From: Methylobacterium nodulans ORS 2060
Lineage (GTDB): Bacteria > Pseudomonadota > Alphaproteobacteria > Rhizobiales > Beijerinckiaceae
DNA length: 64,000 nt
Direction: 5' to 3'
Assembly (NCBI RefSeq): GCF_000022085.1
Contig: NC_011894.1
Coordinates: forward strand, 1,328,501-1,392,500
Shown here: positions 49,350-58,880 of the stretch, piece after piece
How the letters are laid out: each line of letters begins with the position of its first letter
Position numbering within the stretch: position 1 is the stretch's first letter
Position numbers and translations under genes: made by a program
Notes under the pieces: generated by a model
Database searches by the model: none
What the model was told of the DNA's origin: nothing
Seen by the model: only the letters and a program-made list of their open reading frames with translations

Positions 49350-49688
49350 TCACCGCTCCAGGCTCGCGAGGTAGCGGATCACGTCCTCAATCTGGTCGGG
49401 GTCGAGCCGGAACTCCGGCATGCTCGGGTGACCCGTCCTGATGCCCTCCGCAAGGGACTCGGCGAGGTCGGTGACCGGATAGCGGGTATGGAGGTCGCGG
49501 AAGGGCGGAGCCTCGGCGAGCGGGCTCTCGCCCGTGCGCCCGATCGCGTGGCAGCCGGCGCAGTGGACCTGCACGAAGATCCGCCCGCGGCGCACGTGGC
49601 TGTCCTCGGCGGCGGCCGGCAGGGCCGCGAGGAGCCCGGCCAGGACGGCCGCGCCGAGAGGGCGGAGGAGGAGTCGGAACGGCGGCAT
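49350..49688 (-). CDS. Small periplasmic c-type cytochrome
   Basis: A 112-residue monohaem cytochrome c of class I. Signal peptide to about LPAAAE, haem site CAGCH (C43, C46, H47), and the axial methionine in HPSMPEFRLD. The C-terminal QIEDVIRYLASLER helix packs against the haem. Of two ATGs (49694 and 49688) the second has GGAG at the right distance. Likely electron donor or acceptor is unknown; no oxidase is nearby. Confidence 0.88.
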   Translation of the reverse strand: MPPFRLLLRPLGAAVLAGLLAALPAAAEDSHVRRGRIFVQVHCAGCHAIGRTGESPLAEAPPFRDLHTRYPVTDLAESLAEGIRTGHPSMPEFRLDPDQIEDVIRYLASLER

Positions 49689-49837
49689 CGGCATCTCCAG
49701 GGGGACACCCAAGCTTCGCACGCGCCGCGCCGCGCCGCATTGATCCAGCGCAAGCTTGGCCGAGAATGGTCGCAGCCTGCGCGTCGGTGGCGATGCCGCT
49801 CGGGCCGTCGTCCGGGCGCCGGCCTGCATCGCATCCC

Positions 49838-50701
49838 TCAATGCGCCATCAGCACGGGCACATCCGCATGGTCGAGGACGTGGCGGGTGACGCCGCCGAG
49901 AAAGAACTGGCGCACCCGGCTGTGGGTGTAGGCGCCCATGACGATCAGGTTCGCCCCGACCGCGCTCGCGGTCTCCAGCAGCGCCGCGCCGACGGCCCGG
50001 GACGGATCGGGGGCGGCCAGCACCTCGGCCGCGATGCCGTGGCGGGCGAGGTAGGCCGCGAGGTCGGACGCCGCGCTGCGGGTCTCGTCGCGGCGCGGGG
50101 CACAGAAGATCGCCACCGCGCCGGCGGCCTGCAGGAGCGGCATCGCCTGGGCGACCGCGCGGGCGCCCTCCAGGCTGTCGTTCCAGGCGATCAGCACCTT
50201 GCGCAGCGGGTCGGCTGGCGGAGGGGCGGGCGGCACCACCAGCGTCGGCCGTCCCGTCGCGAACACGGCCGTGTCGAAGGCCACCGCCGCGAAGGGATCC
50301 GACCAGTCGGGCCGGTCGACGAGGATGAGGTCGCTCAGCCGTCCCGCCCGGGCCAGCGACGCGTCGATCGGGCCGAGCCGCACCGTGAAGGAGGCGTCCT
50401 CGAGGCCGGGGCAGATGTCGTCCGCCGGGCGGTTGACCACGTCGGCGCCCGCGCACCAGGCGTCGAAGGCGATGCGCGCCGCCTCGATCGCCTCCCGGGT
50501 CTCCTGCTCCAGGCGCTCGCGCGTCACGCCGGCCGCGATGGCGACCTCAGGGATCGAGGCCAGCACGTCCTCCGCGGAGGGGCACAGGATGGTGAGCGCG
50601 ATATGGGCCTTGAGCCGGTCGCTGAGCCTCAGGGCGAGGTCGAGACGCGGGCGCGGATCGGTGTCGGGACCGGTCGGAACCAGCAGGCAGCGCATCGGCA
50701 T
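49838..50701 (-). CDS. Universal stress protein (tandem UspA)
   Basis: A 287-residue protein made of two UspA-like halves. The C-terminal half has the nucleotide-binding pattern VMGAYTHSRVRQFFLGGVTRHVLDHADVPVLMAH (G-x2-G-x9-G-(S/T) type); the N-terminal half is diverged. Such proteins are induced in stress or stationary phase; role here unknown. ATG at 50701 follows GGGAGG; another ATG lies two codons on. Confidence 0.87.
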   Translation of the reverse strand: MPMRCLLVPTGPDTDPRPRLDLALRLSDRLKAHIALTILCPSAEDVLASIPEVAIAAGVTRERLEQETREAIEAARIAFDAWCAGADVVNRPADDICPGLEDASFTVRLGPIDASLARAGRLSDLILVDRPDWSDPFAAVAFDTAVFATGRPTLVVPPAPPPADPLRKVLIAWNDSLEGARAVAQAMPLLQAAGAVAIFCAPRRDETRSAASDLAAYLARHGIAAEVLAAPDPSRAVGAALLETASAVGANLIVMGAYTHSRVRQFFLGGVTRHVLDHADVPVLMAH

Positions 50702-50885
50702 CGCGTTCGTCCTCCCGCAGAGCTGCCGCCACACCACCATGGATCATGGCCTGCCGCCGTGATCTGGATCAAGGGACCGGGCAGGCGGGCGCAGGCCTGC
50801 CAGGTCGCCGCCGTGAGAACGCTCGGCGGCGCGCGTCTGCCCCGAACACCGAGGTCCCGTCATCCAGCGCGTCATCTGGACAGAT

Positions 50886-52877
50886 CTACGCGGCGCGCGT
50901 TTGCGGCCCGGGCTCCTGCACGGGGGCGACGAGGGGCAGGGTCAGGACGAAGCGGCTGCCCGCTCCCGGCGCCGAGGTGAGGGCGATGCGGCCGCCGAGC
51001 TGATGCGTGACGATGTTGAAGGCGAGGTGGAGGCCGAGGCCCGTCCCGCCGCTGTCGCGCCGCGTGGTGAAGAAGGGCTCGAAGGCGCGCCGCGCCACCT
51101 CCTCGGTCATCCCGGCTCCGTCGTCGCTGAAGGTGATGGCGACGCGGTCGGGGCCGACGAGTTCGGCCGCGAGGTGGATCGTGCCCTCGGCCCGGTCCGC
51201 GAAGGCGTGCCGGACGGCGTTGAGGAAGAGGTTGGTCAGCACCTGGCCGAGCGGCCCCGGGAAGCTGTCCATGACGATGCCGGAGGGCAGGTCGAGGGTG
51301 AGGGCGATGCGGGCCGAGCGCAGCTCCGGCCTCAGGCTGGCGATGATCTGCTCGCAGGTCTGGCCGAGGTCGAAGCGGCGGCGGTTGTCCTGGCTGCGGT
51401 CGACGGCGACCTGCTTGAAGGATTCGACGAGATCGCCCGCCCGCATCAGGTTGGCGACGAGCTGCTTGCCCGCCTCGCGCACCCCCTCGATGAAGGCGAG
51501 GAGCTGCGAGCGGCGCAGCTGCCCGCCGTCGAGGTCGGCGCTGATGGCGCTGCAGCGCTGGTTCAGGGTCGAGGCGACCGTCAGGCTGATGCCGACCGGG
51601 TTGTTGACCTCGTGCGCCACCCCGGCGACGAGGCTGCCCAGGGCGGCGAGCTTCTCGGCCTCGATCAGGCTCGCCTGGGTCTCGCGCAGCTCGGACAAGG
51701 CCGCCTCGGCCTGCTCCTTGGCGCGGCGCAGGTCCTCCTCGGCGCGCAGCCGCGCGATGGCGTTCTCGCGGAAGACCGCGACGGCCGCCGCCATGTCGCC
51801 GATCTCGTCGCGCGCCTCCGCACCCGGCACGGTCCGCTCGTAGTCGCCCGCCGCGATCGCCAGCATCGAGCCGCTCAGGCCGCGCAGGGGATCGCTGATG
51901 CTCTTCGCCACCAGCGTGCCGACCACCCCCACCAGCGCCACGAAGGCGAGCGCCACTCCGCCGAGCTTGAGCGCGGCGCTCTCGAGCGTGCGGTCGAAGC
52001 GGGCCTGCGCGGCCTGCTCGATCCCGCGGATATGGGCCGCCATGGCTTCGATCGAGGCCGACATCGCGTCGGCATTGCCGTCGATCTCCTCCTTCAGCAG
52101 ACGCGACTGGGTGGCGAACTCGGCCGAGAGAGCATCGACGCCCCGCTCGACGGCGGCGGCCCGCGCCTCCAGCTCGCCGAGCGCCCGGCGCTGCACCTCC
52201 TCGGTGGCAAGGGCGAGCATGGCCGGAACCGTGCGGCGGATCACGGCGGCGTGGCGGCGCACCTCGCCCGCTGAGGCGGAGGAGGCGGCAAGCGAGACGG
52301 CGTTCGCCGCCAGCACCATGGCGTGAAAGGATTTTCGCGATGCCGCCAAAAGCGGCGAGATCGGCGACGGCGGGGCGGCGTCGCCCTCGATGAGGGCGTA
52401 GAGCCCCGCCATTTCGCGCGCGGGCCCGGCGATGCTGGCCTCGTAGATCTGGAGGATGTCGGCGCGGGTGTCGCGCAGGGCCGAGAAGCCCGCGATGAAG
52501 CGCTCCGTCACCTCCCGGAGCGTCTCGCAGGGGGCCGCGATCAGCGGATCGAGCCGCGCCTGCACCCGCAGGCGTCCGATCAGCGTGTCGCGGAGGTCGC
52601 CGATGCGCGCCAGCACATCCGCATCCGCCTGGCTGATGTAGCGGTGGATGAGGCTCTGGAGCCGCTCGGTGTCCCGGTCGAGCTGGTCGAGGAACCGTTC
52701 CGACTGGCGCACCTGGCGCAGGTCCGCCCAGGCCCGCGAGAGCACGTTGGCGCCGTCCCAGATCAGCAGGATGAGGACGAGGGCGAGCGCGGAGTTGAGC
52801 CCGGCGATCGCCAGGATGCGCCAGCGGATGGGCCACGCCCGGACGAAACGCTGCAAGCCTCGCCGCTCCATGCGCAT
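50886..52877 (-). CDS. Membrane sensor histidine kinase with HAMP domain
   Basis: A 663-residue kinase. One helix near the N-terminus (ILAIAGLNSALALVLILLIWDG), a large mostly helical periplasmic sensor of about 270 residues, a second helix (GVALAFVALVGVVGTLVA), HAMP (ISDPLRGLSGSMLAIAAGDY), a coiled coil, then the kinase core: phospho-acceptor His in GVAHEVNNPVG, LFLNAVRHAF, FSDDGAGM, GGTGLGLHLAFNIV. No receiver domain and no response regulator nearby, so an orphan kinase. ATG at 52877 chosen over an upstream TTG at 52931. Confidence 0.88.
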   Translation of the reverse strand: MRMERRGLQRFVRAWPIRWRILAIAGLNSALALVLILLIWDGANVLSRAWADLRQVRQSERFLDQLDRDTERLQSLIHRYISQADADVLARIGDLRDTLIGRLRVQARLDPLIAAPCETLREVTERFIAGFSALRDTRADILQIYEASIAGPAREMAGLYALIEGDAAPPSPISPLLAASRKSFHAMVLAANAVSLAASSASAGEVRRHAAVIRRTVPAMLALATEEVQRRALGELEARAAAVERGVDALSAEFATQSRLLKEEIDGNADAMSASIEAMAAHIRGIEQAAQARFDRTLESAALKLGGVALAFVALVGVVGTLVAKSISDPLRGLSGSMLAIAAGDYERTVPGAEARDEIGDMAAAVAVFRENAIARLRAEEDLRRAKEQAEAALSELRETQASLIEAEKLAALGSLVAGVAHEVNNPVGISLTVASTLNQRCSAISADLDGGQLRRSQLLAFIEGVREAGKQLVANLMRAGDLVESFKQVAVDRSQDNRRRFDLGQTCEQIIASLRPELRSARIALTLDLPSGIVMDSFPGPLGQVLTNLFLNAVRHAFADRAEGTIHLAAELVGPDRVAITFSDDGAGMTEEVARRAFEPFFTTRRDSGGTGLGLHLAFNIVTHQLGGRIALTSAPGAGSRFVLTLPLVAPVQEPGPQTRAA

Positions 52878-53040
52878 GGTCTCGGGCCGCCTCTCCGGCC
52901 CTGTTGTCCCGGGCCGGGCGATGCTTGTCAAAGGCGGCGGATGGCGGGTCAGGAGCCCGGCACCGCCCGCGCGGCATCGGCGGGCCAGAATGCCGGTTCG
53001 CCCCGCATCCAGGGGCGCAATCCGCGGCGATCAGGCGGGA

Positions 53041-54003
53041 TCAGGCATCCCGGCCCTGGTGGACCCGACCGGCGGGCGCCTCCTCCGCCCCGCCCACGGT
53101 CAGCGCGAAGTCGAGGCCATTCGCCCGGTCGAGGCCGACGGAGCGGCCGATGCCCAGGGTGCCGACATCGCGCAGCACCAGCTCCTCGCGGCGCATGCAG
53201 AATTCCTCGGCACCGAACAGGGTCACGTAGGTCCCGTTGGTGCTGTGATCGACCAGCACCCACTTGTCGCCCCGCCGCTCGATCGTCGCGTGGCGCCGCG
53301 AGGCGTAGTCGTTGTCGACCACGATGTCGTTGGCGGGCTCCCGCCCGAGCGACACGCTGGCATGGCGCTCGTCGAAGAGCCAGCGCCGGCCCCGATAGGT
53401 GATGCGCAGGTCGTTCCCTGCGGCCGGGCGCTGCTCCGCGGCGGGCAGGAAGGAGAACACCGTCGTCTGATTCTCAGCGAGATGCCAGAGCACCTCCGCC
53501 ACCCGCACGTCGTCGCCCGCGCCCTTCACGTAGACGCCGACGAGGGCGCGGGTTGCTGCCCGCCTCAGGGGAGGCAGGCTGTCCGCCAGGGCTCCGGTGG
53601 TGATGATCTGCCCGCCCTTGGCGATCGCCACCATCCGGGCGGCCATGTTGACGGTGGTGCCGAAATAATCGTCGTTGGCATGCACGGCCGGCCCGAAGTG
53701 GAAGCCGATCCGCAGCTGGAGCCGCTGTCCCTCGATCCCGCCGCCCTGGTCGTCCTCGAAGCGCCGCTGCACGGCCACGGCGGCGTCGCACATGGCGCAG
53801 ACATCCTCGAACACGGCCATGAACTCGTCGCCGATCGTCTTGACGATCCGCCCGCCATTCGCCTGGACGACCTCGGCGGCGATGCCAAGGCAGTGCTCCA
53901 CGATGCGCAGGGCCGCGTCGTCGCCCAGGTCGCGGTAGAGCCGCGTGCTTCCTGCGACATCGCAGAACAGGACGCCGATCGAGCAGGGTTCGTTCGTGCT
54001 CAT
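53041..54003 (-). CDS. Class III nucleotide cyclase with C-terminal FHA domain
   Basis: A 320-residue soluble protein. Residues about 8-165 form a class III cyclase catalytic domain with metal-binding D15 (FCDVAGST) and D59 (KTIGDEF) and TTVNMAARMVAIA. Residues about 210-300 form an FHA phosphothreonine-binding domain: SLGREPANDIVVDN, YASRRHATIERRGDKW, DHSTNGTYV. It should make cAMP (or cGMP) and be recruited or regulated by a phosphoprotein. No Ser/Thr kinase is adjacent. ATG at 54003; divergent from ddl. Confidence 0.88.
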   Translation of the reverse strand: MSTNEPCSIGVLFCDVAGSTRLYRDLGDDAALRIVEHCLGIAAEVVQANGGRIVKTIGDEFMAVFEDVCAMCDAAVAVQRRFEDDQGGGIEGQRLQLRIGFHFGPAVHANDDYFGTTVNMAARMVAIAKGGQIITTGALADSLPPLRRAATRALVGVYVKGAGDDVRVAEVLWHLAENQTTVFSFLPAAEQRPAAGNDLRITYRGRRWLFDERHASVSLGREPANDIVVDNDYASRRHATIERRGDKWVLVDHSTNGTYVTLFGAEEFCMRREELVLRDVGTLGIGRSVGLDRANGLDFALTVGGAEEAPAGRVHQGRDA

Positions 54004-54223
54004 CTGGAGGAGCGATCCTCGACGCGCCGCGCGGCAGAATGGCGCCAGTGATCTCGTGTATGCAAGCTTCACGCAGGCTGAAAGCCCAAAAACGATCCAA
54101 TCCCCGCCTCGGGTGCGCCAGCACACGGGCAGGGTGCGGGATGGAAACGGGCGCCGTCCCGGTTGGTGGGGCGCGGCAGCTTCCCTATGCTTTGAGTCGG
54201 GACCGGAGCGGAGGACGAGGGCG

Positions 54224-55360
54224 ATGCGGAGGAAGGTGGCGCTGCTGTTCGGGGGGCGTTCGGCGGAGCATGAGGTGTCCATCCTCTCGGCCGGCAACGT
54301 CGCCCGGGCCCTCGATCCGGACCGTTACGCGGTAACGCCGATCGCCATCGACAAGGAGACCGGGGCGTGGCGCCTCTGCCCCGCCCTGGCGGCGGGCGAA
54401 GCCCCGGCGATGGGCCAGGACGGGCCGCTCGTCGCCTTCCTGCCGGGCGGTGGCGGCCGCCTCGCCATCCTGTCGGACGCGGCCGCCCTCTCGGAGCCCT
54501 TCGACGTGGTGGTGCCGGTGCTGCACGGCCCGAACGGCGAGGACGGCACGGTACAGGGCGCCCTCGACCTCGCGGGCGTGCCCTATGTCGGCTCGGGCGT
54601 GGTCGGCTCGGCCGCCGCCATGGACAAGGACGTCGCCAAGCGCCTGATGCGCGATGCCGGCCTGCCGATGATCGTCCCCTTTCTCGCCGCGACGGCGCGG
54701 CGGCCCGTCTCCTATGCGGATGCGGCGGCGGCGCTGGAGAGCCGAACCCTGTTCGTGAAACCCGCCAATATGGGCTCGTCGGTCGGCGTCTCGCGGGTGA
54801 CGGATCCGGCGCAGTTCGATCGGGCCGCGGCGCATGCCTTCGGGTACGACGAGAAGATCCTCATCGAGCGCGCCGTGCCCCAGGCCCGCGAGATCGAGTG
54901 CGCCGTGCTGGAGACGCCGGAGGGCGAGCTGCGCGTCTCGCCCCCGGGCGAGATCGCGCCCGCCGCCGCGCACGGCTTCTACGGCTACGACGCCAAGTAC
55001 CTGGATCCGGACGGGGCGGCCCTGCTGATCCCGGCCGCCCTCGACGCCGCCCGGGCGGACCGGATGCGGGAGCTGGCGGCCCGCGCCTTCGCGGCCCTCG
55101 CCTGCGCGGGGCTCGCCCGGGTCGACCTCTTTCTCGACCCGGCCGATCCCGCGGGGATCTTCGTGAACGAGGTCAATACCTTGCCGGGCTTCACGGCGAT
55201 CAGCATGTACCCGAAGCTGTGGGATGCAGCCGGCCTCGCGCCGCCCGCGCTGATGGATGCGCTGATCGCCCACGCGCTCGCCCGCCATGCGCGCGCGGTC
55301 GCCACGGGCCGGGCAGCCCCGCGTCCGGGACCGGATGCGGCCGGCGCGCCGATGCGGTAG
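54224..55360 (+). CDS. ddl: D-alanine-D-alanine ligase
   Basis: ATP-dependent synthesis of D-Ala-D-Ala for peptidoglycan. The 378-residue ATP-grasp enzyme begins KVALLFGGRSAEHEVSILSA, has PVLHGPNGEDGTVQGALDLAGVPYVGSG, VKPANMGSSVGVSRV and the metal-binding FVNEVNTLPGFTAISMYPKLW. GAGGACGAGGG precedes the ATG at 54224. It stands outside the mur/fts cluster, as a second or sole ddl; only a full genome can tell. Followed 31 bp later by an MFS exporter. Confidence 0.93.
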   Translation: MRRKVALLFGGRSAEHEVSILSAGNVARALDPDRYAVTPIAIDKETGAWRLCPALAAGEAPAMGQDGPLVAFLPGGGGRLAILSDAAALSEPFDVVVPVLHGPNGEDGTVQGALDLAGVPYVGSGVVGSAAAMDKDVAKRLMRDAGLPMIVPFLAATARRPVSYADAAAALESRTLFVKPANMGSSVGVSRVTDPAQFDRAAAHAFGYDEKILIERAVPQAREIECAVLETPEGELRVSPPGEIAPAAAHGFYGYDAKYLDPDGAALLIPAALDAARADRMRELAARAFAALACAGLARVDLFLDPADPAGIFVNEVNTLPGFTAISMYPKLWDAAGLAPPALMDALIAHALARHARAVATGRAAPRPGPDAAGAPMR

Positions 55361-55391
55361 GGGCTCCCGCGGAGTATCGGGAGCGGAGCGG

Positions 55392-56759
55392 ATGACGGGA
55401 GCGGCCGGGCCGGTGCCGGCGGAGGCGTTGGATGGCCTGCCGGTGGCCGAGCGGCTCTGGGCCATGGCGGTGATCGGCATCGCCATGACCATGGCGGTGC
55501 TGGACGGGGCCATCGTGAACGTGGCGCTGCCCGTGATGGCGCGCGACCTGCAGGTGAGCCCCGGCGCTGCGATCTTCGTGACGAACGGCTACCAGCTCGC
55601 CGTCACGGCGGCGCTGCTGCCGCTCGCCTCGCTCGGCGACATCCTCGGCTACAAGCGGGTCTACGCCTTCGGGCTCGCCCTGTTCACGGCGGCCTCGCTC
55701 GCCTGCGCGCTCGCCCCAACGCTCCCGGTCCTCATCGCGGCGCGGATCGTCCAGGGCCTCGGCGCGGCCGGGATCATGAGCGTCAACATCGCGCTCGTGC
55801 GCTTCATCTACCCGGCGAAGCTGATCGGGCGGGGCGTCGGCACCGTGGCGCTCATCGTCGCCATCGCGTCGGCGGCGGGGCCGACGGTGGCGGGGGCGGT
55901 CCTGTCGGTGGCACGCTGGCCCTGGCTCTTCCTCGTCAACATCCCGCTCGGGCTCCTCGCGCTCGCCGTGGCCTTGCGGACGCTGCCGGTCACGCCCCGC
56001 AGCGGCGGGCATTTCGACACCCTGAGCGCGGTCCTCAACGCGCTCTTCTTCGGCCTCCTGATCACGGGCGTCGACGGGCTCGGCGATCCCGGGGGGAGCG
56101 GCCGGGCGCTCCTCCTGCTCGCGGGGGCGCTGGTGATCGGCGCGGCCTTCGTCTGGTACCAGGTGAAGCTGCCCGCGCCGCTCCTGCCGGTCGACCTCCT
56201 GCGCATCCCGGTCTTCGCGCTGTCGATGGCGAGCTCGGTCTGCGCCTTCTCGGCCCAGATGATGGCCTACGTGGCCCTGCCCTTCTACTTCCAGGACGTG
56301 ATGCACCGCACGAGCAGCGAGACCGGCCTCCTGATGACGCCCTGGCCGATCGCCATCGCGGTGATCGCGCCGGTGGCTGGCCGGCTCTCGGACCGGTTCG
56401 CGCCGGGGCGCCTCGGCGGGCTCGGGCTGGTGGGGCTCGCGCTCGGCCTCGCGCTGGTGGCGAGCCTGCCGCCGCATCCCGGCACGGCGGACATCGTCTG
56501 GCGGCTCACCCTGTGCGGGCTCGGCTTCGGGCTGTTCCAGTCGCCCAACAACCGGGTGATCATCACGAGCGCCCCGCGGGAGCGCAGCGGCGGGGCGAGC
56601 GGCATGCAGTCGACGGCGCGGCTCGTCGGCCAGTCGCTGGGGGCCGCGATGGTGGCGGTGATCTTCGGCCTCCTGCAGACCGGGGGCATCGTGACGGTGC
56701 TGTGGCTCGCGGCCGGGCTCTCGCTGACCGGGGCGGTGACGAGCGCGCTGCGGCGCTAG
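55392..56759 (+). CDS. MFS exporter, DHA2 (EmrB/QacA) family
   Basis: A 455-residue transporter with about 14 helices. The helix-1 motif DGAIVNVALPVMARDL, motif A GDILGYKRVYAFGL, motif C region AAGPTVAGAVLSVARWPWLFLVNIPLG and RSSGGASGMQSTARLVGQSLG-like SGGASGMQSTARLVGQSLG mark the DHA2 drug:H+ antiporters. No membrane-fusion partner or regulator lies alongside. Substrate unknown. TAG stop followed by AGCGG. Confidence 0.9.
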   Translation: MTGAAGPVPAEALDGLPVAERLWAMAVIGIAMTMAVLDGAIVNVALPVMARDLQVSPGAAIFVTNGYQLAVTAALLPLASLGDILGYKRVYAFGLALFTAASLACALAPTLPVLIAARIVQGLGAAGIMSVNIALVRFIYPAKLIGRGVGTVALIVAIASAAGPTVAGAVLSVARWPWLFLVNIPLGLLALAVALRTLPVTPRSGGHFDTLSAVLNALFFGLLITGVDGLGDPGGSGRALLLLAGALVIGAAFVWYQVKLPAPLLPVDLLRIPVFALSMASSVCAFSAQMMAYVALPFYFQDVMHRTSSETGLLMTPWPIAIAVIAPVAGRLSDRFAPGRLGGLGLVGLALGLALVASLPPHPGTADIVWRLTLCGLGFGLFQSPNNRVIITSAPRERSGGASGMQSTARLVGQSLGAAMVAVIFGLLQTGGIVTVLWLAAGLSLTGAVTSALRR

Positions 56760-56866
56760 AGCGGCGCCCGATCACGGTGGACCGGGCACGGCTCCGGCCG
56801 GGCGGCCCTGGACGTCGGCGGTCCCGATCACATCTCTTTTCGCCGAACGCTTCGACGGAGGCCAGC

Positions 56867-57660
<794 letters not shown>

Positions 57661-57664
<4 letters not shown>

Positions 57665-57701
57665 TCCGGTTTCCGAACGATTCGTTCGGAAACCGGATCA
57701 C
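57661..57701. repeat. Perfect 41-bp palindrome overlapping the SDR stop codon
   Basis: Arms GTGATCCGGTTTCCGAACGA and TCGTTCGGAAACCGGATCAC are exact complements around a single T. The core CGGAAACCG(G/T)ATCA recurs in the repeats at 18749-18820 and 29708-29972. It includes the TGA stop of the SDR gene and may serve as terminator. Confidence 0.75.
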
Positions 57702-58269
57702 CAAGCCCGCAGCGAAGCCGACATCCGCATTGCCGCGCGATTGCGACAGCAACCGCCAAGCAATCAATCGGATTTCGGTTGAGATGGCTCCGGGAGCCCA
57801 GCACGCGACGGAGCACCCGGGATGACTTTGCCGCGGCGCGAGGGCGCTCGACGGAGCATTCGCGCCGGACATCCTCCGGGATAGTCCGGGTCGCTTGGAC
57901 GGCTGGCATCACGCTCGGCCTGTGAAGGCACCGCCCTTGCCGAGCCGTTTGCTGCTGATGACGGTACTTCTCGGCTGCCCGCCGTTCGCCCCACGCAACG
58001 CCACAATCGCAGCGACCAATCGGGATCGCGTCATTCGTCGGCATCAGATCCATTCTGTCCCGGCTGTTCGTGATCGTACTCTCTCTTTTCTCGCCCGGGC
58101 AGATCCTCTGCAGTTCCGGAGATTATTCCTGCGGATGTCTCAATCAAAGCAGGCGCCGCCGGTCGCCCTCGCTTCAGGCGAAGATCGGCGCTCAACTCCG
58201 AGACATGGTCGAAGCCGTTGCCCGGAAAGGCCCGGAAGAGAGTCCCTTGCGATCTTGGAGGCGGGTGCG

Positions 58270-58397
58270 CGCATCCTCGAACCCACATATGCAATCAGGC
58301 TTAGGCCGTAAGGATGATATGTCTGATCCGGACTCCATGCTAACTCTACGTCACTCAAAAGTGACTTGGATCCGCCCACCCGGGCGGATTTTTTTTG
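58270..58397 (+). ncRNA. Candidate small RNA ending at an intrinsic terminator
   Basis: The 3' end is well defined by the terminator at 58371-58397. Just before it is a second hairpin (GTCACT-CAAA-AGTGAC, 58351-58366). No reading frame with a good start ends nearby, so the terminator probably serves a short non-coding transcript. The 5' end is a guess; no clear promoter was located. Confidence 0.35.
58371..58397 (+). terminator. Rho-independent terminator without an annotated gene
   Basis: Stem ATCCGCCC / GGGCGGAT, four-base loop, followed by eight T (58390-58397). This is the most canonical intrinsic terminator in the window. Confidence 0.85.
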
Positions 58398-58880
58398 GCT
58401 CCATTTTATAAAGAGCATCATTGCCAGTTCTGCGGTCATATCAGGCATACTTCATGCGTAAGGCGCTCTTTGCGCAATCATCAAGCCGGCGATGACGGCT
58501 TGCAGCCTCACTCGTCTTGAGGAGGGTGGCGAAGGCGCCAGCACCCGAGAAAGACGGGATTGCGTACCCGGACGCGCCCCGCTGCCCTGGCTGCAATCAA
58601 GGATACATGTCGTCGCCGACATCGTTCCGCAGAGGGAGGCGGCATTCGGCGGCCGTCCAAGCGCATCATCCATGCCGCTTACGCAGCGATTACCGCTGCC
58701 AAACGAGCTATGTCGAATGGCATATTGTAGGAATGCCACACGGCTTGGCTCGCGGCGTCCACTCACGCCGTGGCATCTATACTTTGGGGGGAATATGGCA
58801 TAGCTGATTACGCTAGGTAACGAGATGGAAGTCGTGAGTCATATTTCGTCGACTTCCTTAAAGTGAAGGAGTGAAACAAA

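Larger units (their letters stand above)
57702..58880. other. 1.2-kb gene-poor stretch before the porin
   Basis: No convincing gene. Composition is mixed, with lower-GC parts at about 58280-58480 and 58700-58880. It holds an intrinsic terminator with no annotated gene in front of it (58371-58397). A frame from 58517 (TTG start, 96 codons) contains CPGC and, 35 residues on, YRCQTSYVEWH, vaguely like a zinc finger, but codon use is not persuasive. The last 80 bp carry the porin's AAGGAG site. Confidence 0.5.

Noticed and set aside
58517..58807. A possible zinc-finger protein before the porin (CPGC ... YRCQTS)
   Set aside because: The spacing of the cysteines does not form a regular finger, codon use is unlike the genes here, and the start would be an unsupported TTG.
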